Shown here: positions 52,682 through 61,606 of the stretch, one piece after another
How the letters are laid out: every line of letters starts with the position of its first letter
How positions within the stretch are numbered: position 1 is the stretch's first letter
NCBI GenBank assembly: GCA_963707465.1
Contig: CAVPQK010000011.1
Location: forward strand, 682,001 to 746,000
Source: Bog-159 sp963707465
GTDB lineage: Bacteria > Acidobacteriota > Terriglobia > Bryobacterales > Bryobacteraceae
DNA: 64,000 bases
Direction: 5' to 3'
Made by a program: the position numbers and the translations under genes
The notes under the pieces: generated by a model
Database searches by the model: none
Told to the model about the DNA's origin: nothing
Seen by the model: the letters and a program-made list of their open reading frames with translations, nothing else

Positions 52682-53716
52682 CTACCGCTGCACGCGCCCC
52701 GACCCGCCGCCCTGCAGCAATTGGCGCACTTCCTGCGCGCTGAAGCGGTTGAAATCTCCGGGAATGGAGTGCTTCAGGCAACTGGCGGCGACCGCGAATT
52801 CGAGCGCCTCCTGCGGGCCCGCCAGCGTCTGCAAGCCATAAATCAACCCGCCCGCGAAGGCGTCGCCGCCGCCCACCCGGTCGACGATGTGGGTGATGTC
52901 GTAATGCCGGCTCAGCAGGAAAGTCTGGCCGTGGCGCAGGCATGCCGACCAGCCGTTGTGCGAAGCGCTCACGGATTCCCGCAAGGTCACCGCGATGGTC
53001 TTCAGGTTGGGAAATTCCCCCTGCACCTGGGCCGTCAAGGCGGCGTAGTGCTCGGGGTCCAGTTTGCCCGCGTGGACATCCACCGGAGCCGCGATCCCCA
53101 GCGCCATCTGGCAATCTTCCTCGTTGGCGATGGCCACATCGACGAACTCGATCAGCTCCCGCATCACCTCGCTCGGGGGCTTGCCCCACTTCCACAGGTT
53201 CTTGCGATAGTTGAGATCGCAGGATACCGTAATGCCTTTTCCGCGCGCGGCGCGCACCGCCTCGAGCGCCAGGCCGGCCGCGCTGGCGCTGATAGCCGGC
53301 GTAATCCCCGTCACATGGAACCAGCCGGCGTCTTCCAATGCCGCGTCCCAATCGATATCGCCGGGCTTGGCCAGCGCGACGGAGCTGTAATCGCGGTCGT
53401 AAACCACCTTCGAAGCCCGCTGATTGGCGCCCGTCTCCACGTAGTAGACCGGCATGCGCCCGCGTGCCCGCACGATCTGCGAGGTGTCCACGCCGAACCG
53501 CCGCAGTTCCCCCACCACGGCATCGGCGATGGGATTGCCCGGGGGCAGCAGCGTCACGTAGCGCGCGGGCAGGCCGAAGGTCGACACCGCCACGGCGACG
53601 TTGGCTTCGCCCCCTCCGAAGGTCGCCACGAATTGGGGCGACTGCAGAAAGCGCTCGAATCCCGGCGGCGCGAGGCGCAGCATGATCTCGCCGAATGTGA
53701 CAGTGGTCTTGGGCAT
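52682..53716 (-). CDS. kdgK: PfkB-family sugar kinase, probable 2-keto-3-deoxygluconate kinase
   Basis: A 344-residue PfkB kinase. FGEIMLRLAPPG, FGGGEANVAVAVSTFGLPAR and the anion-hole/catalytic motif DRVGGGDAFAGGLIYGL with Asp285 are present. RKNLWKWGKPPSEVM and the RxPVYYVETGANQR section are typical of KdgK, which phosphorylates 2-keto-3-deoxygluconate in pectin/uronate or Entner-Doudoroff pathways. No uronate genes are adjacent; it is followed by a VWA gene and preceded, by six bases, by a RidA-like gene, so they may be cotranscribed. Confidence 0.82.
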   Translation of the reverse strand: MPKTTVTFGEIMLRLAPPGFERFLQSPQFVATFGGGEANVAVAVSTFGLPARYVTLLPPGNPIADAVVGELRRFGVDTSQIVRARGRMPVYYVETGANQRASKVVYDRDYSSVALAKPGDIDWDAALEDAGWFHVTGITPAISASAAGLALEAVRAARGKGITVSCDLNYRKNLWKWGKPPSEVMRELIEFVDVAIANEEDCQMALGIAAPVDVHAGKLDPEHYAALTAQVQGEFPNLKTIAVTLRESVSASHNGWSACLRHGQTFLLSRHYDITHIVDRVGGGDAFAGGLIYGLQTLAGPQEALEFAVAASCLKHSIPGDFNRFSAQEVRQLLQGGGSGRVQR

Positions 53717-53722
53717 TCCAGC

Positions 53723-54826
53723 CTATTGTTTCACCGCGACGACGTCCATGGCGAATCCCGCGTCCATCGAGGGCAGGCCTTGGAACGGCAGCATGGTTCC
53801 CGCCGGCGGACGCTCCCCGTTGTAGAATTCTCCGCGAATCTTGCGTACCTGCTCCGATATTCTGGCGGATAACGGATAGAGGCTGGTGAAAACCACTTGG
53901 CGCAGCGAGCCGCCCTCCTGCACCAGCGACTTTTGCACGCGCTCGAAGGCCAGCCGCGCGTCCGCATCCTGAAATCCGAAGGCCTCCTGGCTGCCGGTCA
54001 GAATGACCGTCGGCGCGCCGATGAGGGCAATCTGGGAAAGTTGAGGCGATTGCGCCAATCCCTCCGGATTCAACATGTGAATGGGCGTGCCCGTGTTCCA
54101 CCGCAGCCGGGCCACGGCCTCGCACTCCGCCACCGCGCGCGCCGGCGCCCGCTGTACCTGTACCAGATTCAGCGCCGCGTCCGGGTAACTGGACTCGACC
54201 AGCCGGCGCACCTCCGCATACCCATCGAGCGAGCTCAGGAAACAGGTGATGCGCGCCACGTCGGCCGGCTCGGACCCAGCCGCCTTCACCGCCGTCGCCA
54301 GGCGCGCCAGCGATTGTTGCGCCAGCGGCAGCACCGGATCGAGCGGTTCGCCCGACGTTGCCCCTTGCCCGGAAATGTACACCAGGCCAAACGGGCTGAC
54401 GTCCTTCTTCGCCACCGCCGTCGATTCCATCACCACTTGCGCGGCTTCGAGCGGCAGTGCGCCCACCTGCACCACGCTCAGTACCGGCAGCGCCAGCCGG
54501 TGTTCGGTGAAGGTTTCGCTCACCAGCTCCCGCACCCGGCGCAGATCGCCGCTGCCCGCCACGAACGCCCGCAGTTTCACCACCGCCGCGCCGTTAGTGG
54601 AGTGCAGCACCCACTTCAGGGCATCGCGTGTCTGTTGGGAGAGGAGGCCTTTGGCCGAAAGCGGCGTCACGTGAAATACCAGCCGGCGCGTTTCGGCAGT
54701 GAGCGCGGTGGGAGGATCTTTAGGAAGCTGGAGAACCTGCGTCTCTTCCTCTTTTTTCTTCTTACCCCAGGACGAGAGCGTAACCGCCAGCGCGCCAGCG
54801 AGCGCCAGCAGCCAGATCCTTCGCAT
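53723..54826 (-). CDS. Exported protein with three RidA-like (YjgF) modules
   Basis: A 367-residue protein with an N-terminal hydrophobic segment (IWLLALAGALAVTLSS), then KKKKEEE, so it is exported or membrane-anchored; there is no lipobox Cys. Three YjgF/RidA-like units are visible: residues about 50-140 (AVVKLRAFVAGSGDLRRVRE), 145-245 (GLVYISGQGATSG and DVARITCFLSSLDGYAEVRR) and 270-365 (VILTGSQEAFGFQDA and LRQVVFTSLYPLS). RidA is normally a cytosolic trimeric enamine deaminase of about 125 residues, so three copies in one exported chain would mimic the trimer. The catalytic Arg may be kept in some modules. Confidence 0.68.
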   Translation of the reverse strand: MRRIWLLALAGALAVTLSSWGKKKKEEETQVLQLPKDPPTALTAETRRLVFHVTPLSAKGLLSQQTRDALKWVLHSTNGAAVVKLRAFVAGSGDLRRVRELVSETFTEHRLALPVLSVVQVGALPLEAAQVVMESTAVAKKDVSPFGLVYISGQGATSGEPLDPVLPLAQQSLARLATAVKAAGSEPADVARITCFLSSLDGYAEVRRLVESSYPDAALNLVQVQRAPARAVAECEAVARLRWNTGTPIHMLNPEGLAQSPQLSQIALIGAPTVILTGSQEAFGFQDADARLAFERVQKSLVQEGGSLRQVVFTSLYPLSARISEQVRKIRGEFYNGERPPAGTMLPFQGLPSMDAGFAMDVVAVKQ

Positions 54827-54885
54827 GCATCGACGATTGTATCACTCCGTTTTGTGAATTTCGCGCGAAGGGCACGCCAACGGGG

Positions 54886-55062
54886 CTAGCTGCCGGCCAT
54901 ACTCAAAGTGCTATGGCTGGTGCTCCAGATCTGGCTGATGCTGGTGCTGGAACTGCTGTAGAAGGCGGCAGAGAATAATGCCACAAATGCAATCAGCAGG
55001 GTGTATTCGAGAAAATCCTGCCCGTCCTCGTCCTTCCAAAAACAGTTGCAGGATTCCTTCAT
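54886..55062 (-). CDS. Flp-type pilin-like small protein
   Basis: 58 residues from ATG 55062. WKDEDGQDFLEYTLLIAFVA is the Flp/Fap pilin signature: a charged leader, Glu at position +5 relative to the cleavage region, and a single hydrophobic helix, followed by a Ser-rich tail. No ribosome site is obvious. No tad secretion genes are in the window. A close paralogue lies at 56260-56478; the GH5 gene is between them on the other strand. Confidence 0.75.
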   Translation of the reverse strand: MKESCNCFWKDEDGQDFLEYTLLIAFVALFSAAFYSSSSTSISQIWSTSHSTLSMAGS

Positions 55063-55164
55063 ACCAAACCGTGATTTCGACTTCCACCCCCATGGTGACA
55101 ACCCCACGCTGAATTTACTATAGGCTATTGGTTTGAACGAAAGTACCGGAAAATGAGGTGAAGC

Positions 55165-56238
55165 ATGCGAAATCTACTCTGTATCGCCGCGGTGAGTGTG
55201 GCGCTCGCGGCCGCACAGACCAGCGCGGAGAAGCGCGCTCACCAGTGGTGGAACGACCGGCCAGCCGGCGGGCGGCCGTACACCGCGAACGCCAGGAAGA
55301 TGGCCTTGATTTCGGTCAAGGGCAACCGGTTTGTGGACCCGCAGGGCAAGACCGTCTTGTTCCGCGGAGTATCCATCTCCGATCCCGACAAATTGGAAGG
55401 GCAGGGCCACTGGAACAAAAACCATTTCGCCAAAGTGAAAGAGTTGGGGGCGATGGTGGTGCGTATTCCCGTGCACCCGGTGGCGTGGCGCGAGAGGACG
55501 CCCGCCGAATACCTCAAACTTCTGGATCAGGCCGTCGAGTGGTCCACGGACCTGGATTTGTACATCGACCTGGATTGGCATTCCATCGGGAATCTGACCA
55601 CCGGATTGTTCCAGGACCCCATGTACGACACGTCGCAACAGGAGACCTACAATTTCTGGCGCACCGTGGCCAGGCATTTCGCCGGCCACAACACCATAGC
55701 GTTCTTCGAACTGTTCAATGAGCCGACGACTTTCCGGAATCAACTGGGGCCGGTGAACTGGATGGAGTGGAAGCGCATGCAGGAGGACCAAATCGCCATC
55801 ATCCGGGCGTACGATCCGCAGGTCATACCGCTGGTCGCAGGCTTCGACTGGGCGTACGACCTGACGCCCTTGCGGCTCGCCCCGATTGCGGCGGATGGAA
55901 TTGGCTATGTGACGCATCCTTACGCCAACAAGCGGACGCGGCCGTGGGAGCCGAAGTGGGAAGAGGACTTCGGGTTCGCCGCCGCCAGGTATCCCGTGGT
56001 GGCTACCGAATTCGGAGGATTTGCGGCGCCGAGCGCGAATGCGGATGCCAATAGCGCCGCCAGCCCGCAAGCTGCCTACGGGCCGGCGATCATCAAATAT
56101 CTCGAAGGCAAGGGGATCAGTTGGATGGTCTGGTGCTTCGATCCGGAATGGGGACCCACGCTCATCCGCAACTGGGAGTACCAGCTCACGCCCGCCGGTG
56201 AGTTCGCCAAGTTGGCCCTGATGGGAGGCGTGGAATAA
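55165..56238 (+). CDS. GH5-family glycoside hydrolase (cellulase-like), secreted
   Basis: A 357-residue protein with a signal peptide (LLCIAAVSVALAAAQ). A TIM barrel with GH5 motifs: VRIPVHPVAWRER, LYIDLDWHS, FFELFNEPTT (acid/base Glu186) and YPVVATEFGGFA (nucleophile Glu282). These residues are all present, so it should hydrolyse beta-glucans or mannans. It is transcribed between, and opposite to, two pilin-like genes. No carbohydrate-binding module is seen. Confidence 0.9.
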   Translation: MRNLLCIAAVSVALAAAQTSAEKRAHQWWNDRPAGGRPYTANARKMALISVKGNRFVDPQGKTVLFRGVSISDPDKLEGQGHWNKNHFAKVKELGAMVVRIPVHPVAWRERTPAEYLKLLDQAVEWSTDLDLYIDLDWHSIGNLTTGLFQDPMYDTSQQETYNFWRTVARHFAGHNTIAFFELFNEPTTFRNQLGPVNWMEWKRMQEDQIAIIRAYDPQVIPLVAGFDWAYDLTPLRLAPIAADGIGYVTHPYANKRTRPWEPKWEEDFGFAAARYPVVATEFGGFAAPSANADANSAASPQAAYGPAIIKYLEGKGISWMVWCFDPEWGPTLIRNWEYQLTPAGEFAKLALMGGVE

Positions 56239-56259
56239 GGACGCGACCGCGCGGCGCGT

Positions 56260-56478
56260 CTAGCTGGCGGCTTTGAGGGCTGCCGTACTCAGCGTCGTGT
56301 TGCTGACGCTCCAGATCTTGCTCACGCTGGTGCCGGCGTTGACGAACAGTGCGGCGCTCGACAGGGCCACAAATGCCATCAACAACGTGTATTCAATGAG
56401 GTCCTGTCCGGATTCGTCCTGCCAGAAGACGACGCTCGCACGCGCCATGAGTTTGCATCGATTGATTCGCTGTGCCAT
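56260..56478 (-). CDS. Flp-type pilin-like small protein
   Basis: 72 residues from ATG 56478, or 62 from ATG 56448. WQDESGQDLIEYTLLMAFVA matches the Flp pilin pattern and is close to the paralogue at 54886 (DEDGQDFLEYTLLIAFVA). The tail ends TLSTAALKAAS. Upstream in-frame codons to 56607 look non-coding. Starts are uncertain because no clear Shine-Dalgarno sequence is present. Confidence 0.72.
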   Translation of the reverse strand: MAQRINRCKLMARASVVFWQDESGQDLIEYTLLMAFVALSSAALFVNAGTSVSKIWSVSNTTLSTAALKAAS

Positions 56479-56634
56479 AAGCAACAGCTTATGGCCTCTG
56501 CCGCCGCAGTGCAATGCTGAACTTGGTTTACTGCAACTATAGTTAATTTCTAACGAGTGGCAACCGGGTTTCTTTCGTCGGCCGAGAGTTCGATATGATG
56601 GCTCCAAGAGCAGCCCCGCGGAGAAATACTGAAA

Positions 56635-57297
56635 ATGTCAAACCTGCAAACACCGATCGGACCGGAACTGGCGGCTTATATTCGCAGCGTGTCTCTGCGC
56701 GAACCGGATTTACTACGGCGCCTGCGCGACGAGACCGCTGCGCGCGCCGACGCAGGCATGCAGTTGTCGCCGGAGCAAGGCCAGTTTCTGGGTATGCTGG
56801 TGCGCATAACAGGCGCCTCGCGGGCACTCGAGGTGGGCGTGTTCACGGGGCTGAGTTCGCTGCACGTGGCGTTGGCCATGCCCCCCGAGGGGCGCCTGAT
56901 CGCCTGCGACGTGAATGCGGAATCCACGGCCATCGCGCTGCGCTATTGGCGCGAAGCGGGCGTGGCGGACAAAATCGAATTGCGCCTTGCGCCGGCCATC
57001 GGCACGTTGGACGCGTTGCTCGGCGAAGGCGCGGAAGGCAGTTTCGATTTTGCATTTGTAGATGCGGACAAGGAAAACTACGAACACTACTATGAGCGGG
57101 TCCTGAAACTCTTGCGGCCCGGCGGCCTGGCGGCCTTCGATAACGTGCTATGGCATGGCCGCGTGATCGATGCCGCGGCCCAGGACGCGGACACCATCGC
57201 CATTCGCGAATTCAACGCCAAGCTGCATGGCGACAATCGCGTATGGCTCAGCCTGGTGGCGATCGGCGACGGCCTTACCTTGGCGCTAAAGCGGTAG
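56635..57297 (+). CDS. Class I SAM-dependent O-methyltransferase (family 3)
   Basis: A 220-residue caffeoyl-CoA-type O-methyltransferase. SAM motif I is LEVGVFTGLSSLHVALA; the metal-binding region is FDFAFVDADKENYEHYYE; and GGLAAFDNVLWHGRV is also conserved. These bacterial enzymes methylate catechol-type hydroxyls in a divalent-metal-dependent way. It is transcribed alone; the convergent hydrolase ends 15 bases downstream. Confidence 0.92.
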   Translation: MSNLQTPIGPELAAYIRSVSLREPDLLRRLRDETAARADAGMQLSPEQGQFLGMLVRITGASRALEVGVFTGLSSLHVALAMPPEGRLIACDVNAESTAIALRYWREAGVADKIELRLAPAIGTLDALLGEGAEGSFDFAFVDADKENYEHYYERVLKLLRPGGLAAFDNVLWHGRVIDAAAQDADTIAIREFNAKLHGDNRVWLSLVAIGDGLTLALKR

Positions 57298-57312
57298 CGG
57301 CCGCGCCGGATC

Positions 57313-58158
57313 TCAGTGGCGGCTGGCCATCTGGATGACGGGCTGGGGCGCACGCAAGAAGGTGAGAATCTGTTCGGTGAGCAATTCCGGCTGCTCCAGC
57401 GGGCCGAAATGCTCGCCGCCCGGCAGCAGCACCGGTTTGCAATTGGGGAGCGCCGTGTGCAGGAAATCGTAAGAGCTGATGAAGTGCGAATCGCGGCCGT
57501 AGACCAGCAGCGTGGGCGTTTGGATGGTCCGCACGGCATCGAGCGTCATGTCCCCTACTACTTCATAGTCCTTTAGCAACGTGGTATTGCGGATCAGGTG
57601 CAGCAGCGGCTCGCGGTTGCGCGGCAGCCCGCGCGCGGGGCCGTAGAACTTGGGGGTTTCCAGGCTGAGCTGCAACAGGAATTCGGCGTCGGTGCGCTTG
57701 TCCTCGGGCACATGGATGCCTACTTCTTCCAGTTTGGCCACCCAGGCCGCCCAGCCGATCCAGTCTTTATCGTTGCGCAGATGGACCAGGGCCGCCAGGC
57801 CAGGTTCCAGCGCCACCAACTTGGCTACGCGCTCGGGGTAGAGCAGGCTGAAGTACATGGCGATGTCGGCGCCGAAGCTGTGGCCCACCAGGATGGGTCG
57901 CTCGATGCCCATTTCATCGAGGAAGTAGCGCAGATCCTCGGCCATATCGGCGGCGGTGTAGCCGGTGGGTGTGACGTCGCTATAGCCGTGGCCGCGGAGG
58001 TCATAGGTAGTGACGCGGTGCTCGCGGCGCAGGATGGGCGCCATGTAGAGGTGCCAGACGGCCAGATTGCCGAGGAAGCCATGCAGCATGACCACGTCGG
58101 GGCCCATGCCGACGGCGATGTAATGCAAATCGATTCCGTTCGCCTTAACCTTTGGCAC
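57313..58158 (-). CDS. Alpha/beta-fold hydrolase
   Basis: A 281-residue alpha/beta hydrolase. Oxyanion strand VVMLHGFLGNLAVW, Asp/Gly turn TYDLRGHGYSD, nucleophile elbow VGHSFGADIAMYFSLL (Ser in GHSFG), acid in VYGRDSHF and His in GGEHFGPLEQPE complete the triad. It resembles epoxide-hydrolase/haloperoxidase-type enzymes with a cap domain around residues 130-200. The substrate is unknown. Confidence 0.9.
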   Translation of the reverse strand: MPKVKANGIDLHYIAVGMGPDVVMLHGFLGNLAVWHLYMAPILRREHRVTTYDLRGHGYSDVTPTGYTAADMAEDLRYFLDEMGIERPILVGHSFGADIAMYFSLLYPERVAKLVALEPGLAALVHLRNDKDWIGWAAWVAKLEEVGIHVPEDKRTDAEFLLQLSLETPKFYGPARGLPRNREPLLHLIRNTTLLKDYEVVGDMTLDAVRTIQTPTLLVYGRDSHFISSYDFLHTALPNCKPVLLPGGEHFGPLEQPELLTEQILTFLRAPQPVIQMASRH

Positions 58159-58265
58159 TTTGAATCATCCTGTCCAATTGCAGCGTAACACACTCCTGTG
58201 CTTAGTCTAGTTAACCTATGGACTATACGCCCAAATGGCGAAATCTCGATACTGCCGGGCCAGTG

Positions 58266-58618
58266 TCAATCTGTGGGGAGGCTGCTCTGAAGGATTGCGG
58301 TGATCCGGACGCTTAAGGAAGGAATGTCCTCCGTCGCTGTGACCCATAGGATTCGCCAATCCAAGTCAAAGTAGGCATGCACGATCCGGTTGCGGACACT
58401 CACGATTTGGCGCCAGGGCACTTCGGGGTGATTGTCGCGCACCTCCGGCGAAAGCCGATTGATGGCTTCACCGATGACAGCTAAATGATCTAGTAGGCCG
58501 CTTGCGAGACCTCATCGGCGAGGAACGAATCGCCGGACGTCCCGGCAACAATTGACTCGATCTTCCGGGATGCCTCCAGGATGTCCGTGAGTAATGAAGA
58601 ATCACGCCGAATAGACAA
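58266..58618 (-). pseudogene. HepT-like (DUF86, HEPN) toxin gene, frameshifted
   Basis: From TTG 58618 (after AGAGG) the frame reads SIRRDSSLLTDILEASRKIE and SFLADEVSQAA, then meets TAG. The continuing frame gives LLDHLAVIGEAINRL, VPWRQIVSVRNRIVHAYFDL and ends at TGA 58268-58266. The RNxxxH core (RNRIVH) is present. One extra C at about 58496 would restore DEVSQAALLDHLAVIGEA. As it stands the gene is broken. It overlaps the end of the upstream NTase gene, the standard order. Confidence 0.75.
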
Positions 58619-58905
58619 GCTGGGCCTCTGCGAGAACCTCCGAACGTACTCGCTGTTTCAAGCCCGTCTTCGTCACCAGGTCCTTTACGCCCGACCAAGC
58701 CTTCCAGTTCGTCGCTCAAGGAAGCGAACTTGACCAGGCCAATCCGGGCGTCCGATTCGAAATCGACCAGGATGTCTACATCGCTTCCCGGCCGCAGATC
58801 CCCGCGTGCGGCCGACCCGAAGACGGCGAGTTCTCTCACGCCGTACCGTTTACATATCTCCGATATACGGTCGCTTGGTAGTCCGATACCCGAACTCAAG
58901 GTCAT
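58602..58905 (-). pseudogene. MNT-type nucleotidyltransferase gene, frameshifted
   Basis: From ATG 58905 (GGGAG six bases upstream) the frame reads LAVFGSAARGDLRPGSDVDI, an intact nucleotidyltransferase core, up to DELEGLVGRK. The expected ending (KDLVTKTGLKQRVRSEVLAE, then TGA 58604-58602) is in another frame. The shift lies near 58681-58687 and needs a two-base deletion or one-base insertion, so it is not a simple homopolymer miscall. The unshifted frame runs on to 58468 through the HepT gene with unrelated residues. Confidence 0.72.
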
Positions 58906-58943
58906 CTGGCGCTCCCACCCGTACCATGCCCGAAAACACCGGG

Positions 58944-60371
58944 CTACTGGTGCAACCCGTGCAGGAATTGTAACAGCGCGGCGCGCTCCTCCGCGTCCAG
59001 TTTGCCGTCGCCGTTCTTATCGAATCTCTGGAACATTCGTTTGAGCATTTCCAATTCCCCTTGCGGAATGCCGGGCGGGAAGTCGTCGATGCCGTTGCCT
59101 TCGGCCAAGAACGATTCCAGGTACGCGGTCCGCATTTCGCGCCGGAACGCGGGAACGTCGTCCGGCGACGGCAGCGCCACGCTCAGGAACAGGACAGCCA
59201 TCTCGTTCTTGGTCTCTTCGCCCCAGGTCACCGGGATGGGGGGGTGCGAAGGGTTGTGCGGATTGCCTTCCGAATTGTCGTAGACGTATTCCAGATCGAT
59301 GCGCGTCCCTTTGGGCAGATGTATAGGCTCCTTGTAGCGATATTGGCCCTGCCAGTTGAAATCCCAATCCGAGATCCGGATCAGGTGCTGGACGCTGCCG
59401 TCCGGCAGAACCGCATCCACTTGCATGTCCTTGCCAAGATAGTGCGCGTGCGGCGTAATGCCGAACACATCCACATCGCGCGGTACGGTGACGCTGGTCT
59501 TCACCACGTAATGCGCATCCCCCGCGGGGATGTAAATGCGCCGGTTGGAAAGGATGATACCCGCGCGCCCTTTGGTGGGCGGCCCGGAGAACTTCAAGCC
59601 CAGCGATGACTGATCCTCCTCCGGCTTGCCCGACGGGTGATAGTGGATCTGCACCACGATGTCGGTGCCTTGCCGGATGCGCTGCGACAGGCTGGGTGAA
59701 TCGGGCGGCGGAGTTGCGCCCGGAGCCCATCCGCCCAGCAAGCCCGATGGCGGGAACTTCGGACCGCCGAAGCAGGTGTAACTTCCGTCCGGCGAATCGG
59801 CCGCCAGCTTGCGCGCCGTGCCCGTGGTATCTGTATACACCAGCGCGTGATGCACCACGCGCCGGTTCCCGGGACGGAACTCCATGCCGCTCAAGTACAC
59901 GTCCTCGGCGGTATCGAGCGGCAGGACGAAGCAGCGGTATTGATCGGGGCCGTCGGCTGCCACTTCGAATTTGTGGCTCAGGGTGAGAATTTTATCGGGC
60001 TGGCCGCCTGCCCATCCATCCGGGAAAACCGGAGGCGTGGGCTTATCCTTGGCATCGCCTTCGGGCGCCCCGGCCTTGGCCCAATCGCGAATTAGCGCGA
60101 TCTGGGTTTCGGAGAGCCGCCGCTCGTTGGCGAAAGATCCGTAGCCCGGCTCTGCCTTCCAGGGCGGCATCACGCGCTTCCCGGTGACGATGGCCAGCAG
60201 GCCGGCCTTCTTGGCGGCATCCTTGTAGGTCAGCAGGGAGAATGGCGCCACTTCGCCGGGGCGGTGACAGGTGGCACAGTTTTGATACAGAATCGGAGCG
60301 ATGTCTTTGTTGAATGTGGGCGTGGCGGCGTGGGCCGCGACCGCTATAGCTACGATTGCGAAAAATCTCAT
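58944..60371 (-). CDS. Cytochrome c / copper-monooxygenase-like protein with EF-hand
   Basis: A 475-residue exported protein (signal FFAIVAIAVAAHAA). A cytochrome c-type haem motif CATCH (Cys32, Cys35, His36) is followed, after a linker, by a beta-sandwich resembling ascorbate-dependent copper type II monooxygenases (RRVVHHALVYTDTTG with His-His, VVQIHYHPSG, TPHAHYLGKDMQV). The C-terminus has an EF-hand (FDKNGDGKLDAEE). In acidobacteria such fusions are common and uncharacterised. It precedes nothing closely on this strand but follows a redoxin gene by 12 bases, so the two are one operon. Confidence 0.85.
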   Translation of the reverse strand: MRFFAIVAIAVAAHAATPTFNKDIAPILYQNCATCHRPGEVAPFSLLTYKDAAKKAGLLAIVTGKRVMPPWKAEPGYGSFANERRLSETQIALIRDWAKAGAPEGDAKDKPTPPVFPDGWAGGQPDKILTLSHKFEVAADGPDQYRCFVLPLDTAEDVYLSGMEFRPGNRRVVHHALVYTDTTGTARKLAADSPDGSYTCFGGPKFPPSGLLGGWAPGATPPPDSPSLSQRIRQGTDIVVQIHYHPSGKPEEDQSSLGLKFSGPPTKGRAGIILSNRRIYIPAGDAHYVVKTSVTVPRDVDVFGITPHAHYLGKDMQVDAVLPDGSVQHLIRISDWDFNWQGQYRYKEPIHLPKGTRIDLEYVYDNSEGNPHNPSHPPIPVTWGEETKNEMAVLFLSVALPSPDDVPAFRREMRTAYLESFLAEGNGIDDFPPGIPQGELEMLKRMFQRFDKNGDGKLDAEERAALLQFLHGLHQ

Positions 60372-60383
60372 ACCGCTCTCTTT

Positions 60384-60956
60384 CTAGTGCCCATTGGTGA
60401 TGGCGCAGCCCAGCGCCCGGGTCCGGGGATGCGGGACCGGCCGCCCCGCCAGCACGGCGTCGAGTGCATCGCGCAGGTCGAATTCGGTGGCCTCGATGCG
60501 CGTCTTGCCGTAGTCCTCCACGCGATTGTCGATGCGCCCCAGATATAGCACCGCGCCCTCTGGAGACAGCACCACGGCTTCCGGCGTAACTGTAGCGCCG
60601 GTGTGGCGGGCCAAAACCTGACGCGGATCGAGCAGGGCGGGGAAGCGGTATCCGTACTCGCGCGCGTGGCGCCGGACTTCCTCGTCGGGAATCGTGGTGT
60701 CACCCTGCACCGCGTAAGTGAGCACTCCTCGCGGAGCGTACGCTTGTGCGATGCGGTTCATCTCGGGCGCGTAGCCGTTGCTCAAAGGGCAATCCGTGGT
60801 GACGAAGAAGAGGACTACGGCACGCGCCTGGGCCCAATCCTGCGGCGTGTGCCCGACGCCCTCGGTATCGCGCAAGGCGAACTGCAGCGCGGGATGCGCC
60901 ACCGCCGCTATCGCCAGGACGATCGCCCATGCCGCAATTCTTGCCGCTGAATGCAT
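60384..60956 (-). CDS. Exported thioredoxin-like (redoxin) protein
   Basis: A 190-residue protein with a signal (IAAWAIVLAIAAVAHPAL). The thioredoxin fold shows VVLFFVTTDCPLSNGYAPEM, with one Cys rather than CxxC, and GATVTPEAVVLSPEGAVLYL with the cis-Pro. This TTDCPLSNxY motif is typical of redoxins next to cytochrome/copper-protein genes in acidobacteria and planctomycetes. It is the first gene of the two-gene unit with the cytochrome protein. It may deliver copper or reduce a disulfide; this is inference. Confidence 0.85.
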   Translation of the reverse strand: MHSAARIAAWAIVLAIAAVAHPALQFALRDTEGVGHTPQDWAQARAVVLFFVTTDCPLSNGYAPEMNRIAQAYAPRGVLTYAVQGDTTIPDEEVRRHAREYGYRFPALLDPRQVLARHTGATVTPEAVVLSPEGAVLYLGRIDNRVEDYGKTRIEATEFDLRDALDAVLAGRPVPHPRTRALGCAITNGH

Positions 60957-61173
60957 CTACTATTGATGATGCAACAAATCGGCGGCGCTTCGCACGTCCG
61001 CTTTGTGCAGCAGTGCGACAGGACAGCACTCCGCGCGGATGAATTGTCTTAACGAAAGGCTGCATGATAGGCCGCTTCTTGAGATTACAACACGTCAGTG
61101 CGCTTCATAGGCTGCCATCGACCCATTCGCCCCACGCTCTATATAGCAATCGGCCTTTCGGGAGGTCCGAGCA

Positions 61174-61606
61174 CTACAATGGATCGCTATTCGATTTTTT
61201 TTCGCCGAACTGGAGTTCGAGTTGAGAAGCCATCGCATCCAGAAGCCTTCCGGCCGGGTGCCGGGCCTCCTCCGCCTCCGTTACCTCGGGAGAATACGGG
61301 GCACCCGGATAGCGGAAGCGCCATACATACTGCGAAAGTCGCTCAATGGTGGCCAGTTGATCCGCAGCGCCGGTGGCAAGCGGCAGGCACGACTGCTTCA
61401 ACTCGTCCAAGTCATGCGTCTTCTTGAAAGCAACCTGGTGCCAGGTGAGGAGGGCCTTCATCGCCTCTTCCGCGCACTGTTGAGCATGGAACAGCGCCTC
61501 GGTGGGCAATCCGGCCGCGATCAGCGCGTCACAGGCTGCCAAGTCGGCCCGGCGCCCGGCCAAGCCACTCCTGCGTCTCCGCGACCAGGGTCTCATGCGG
61601 ACTCAT
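61174..61606 (-). pseudogene. HEPN-domain toxin gene, frameshifted near the start
   Basis: The main frame from 61596 reads DLAACDALIAAGLPTEALFH, AQQCAEEAMKALLTWHQ, KKTHDLDEL and RYPG, a HEPN protein. Its first 20 codons (MRPWSRRRRSGLAG) are Arg-rich and not family-like. The expected N-terminus (MSPHETLVAETQEWLGRA) is in another frame starting at ATG 61606. Removing one base near 61555-61562 fuses them (EWLGRARADLAACDALI). A protein from ATG 61596 could still be made. It overlaps the end of the NTase gene. Confidence 0.7.
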
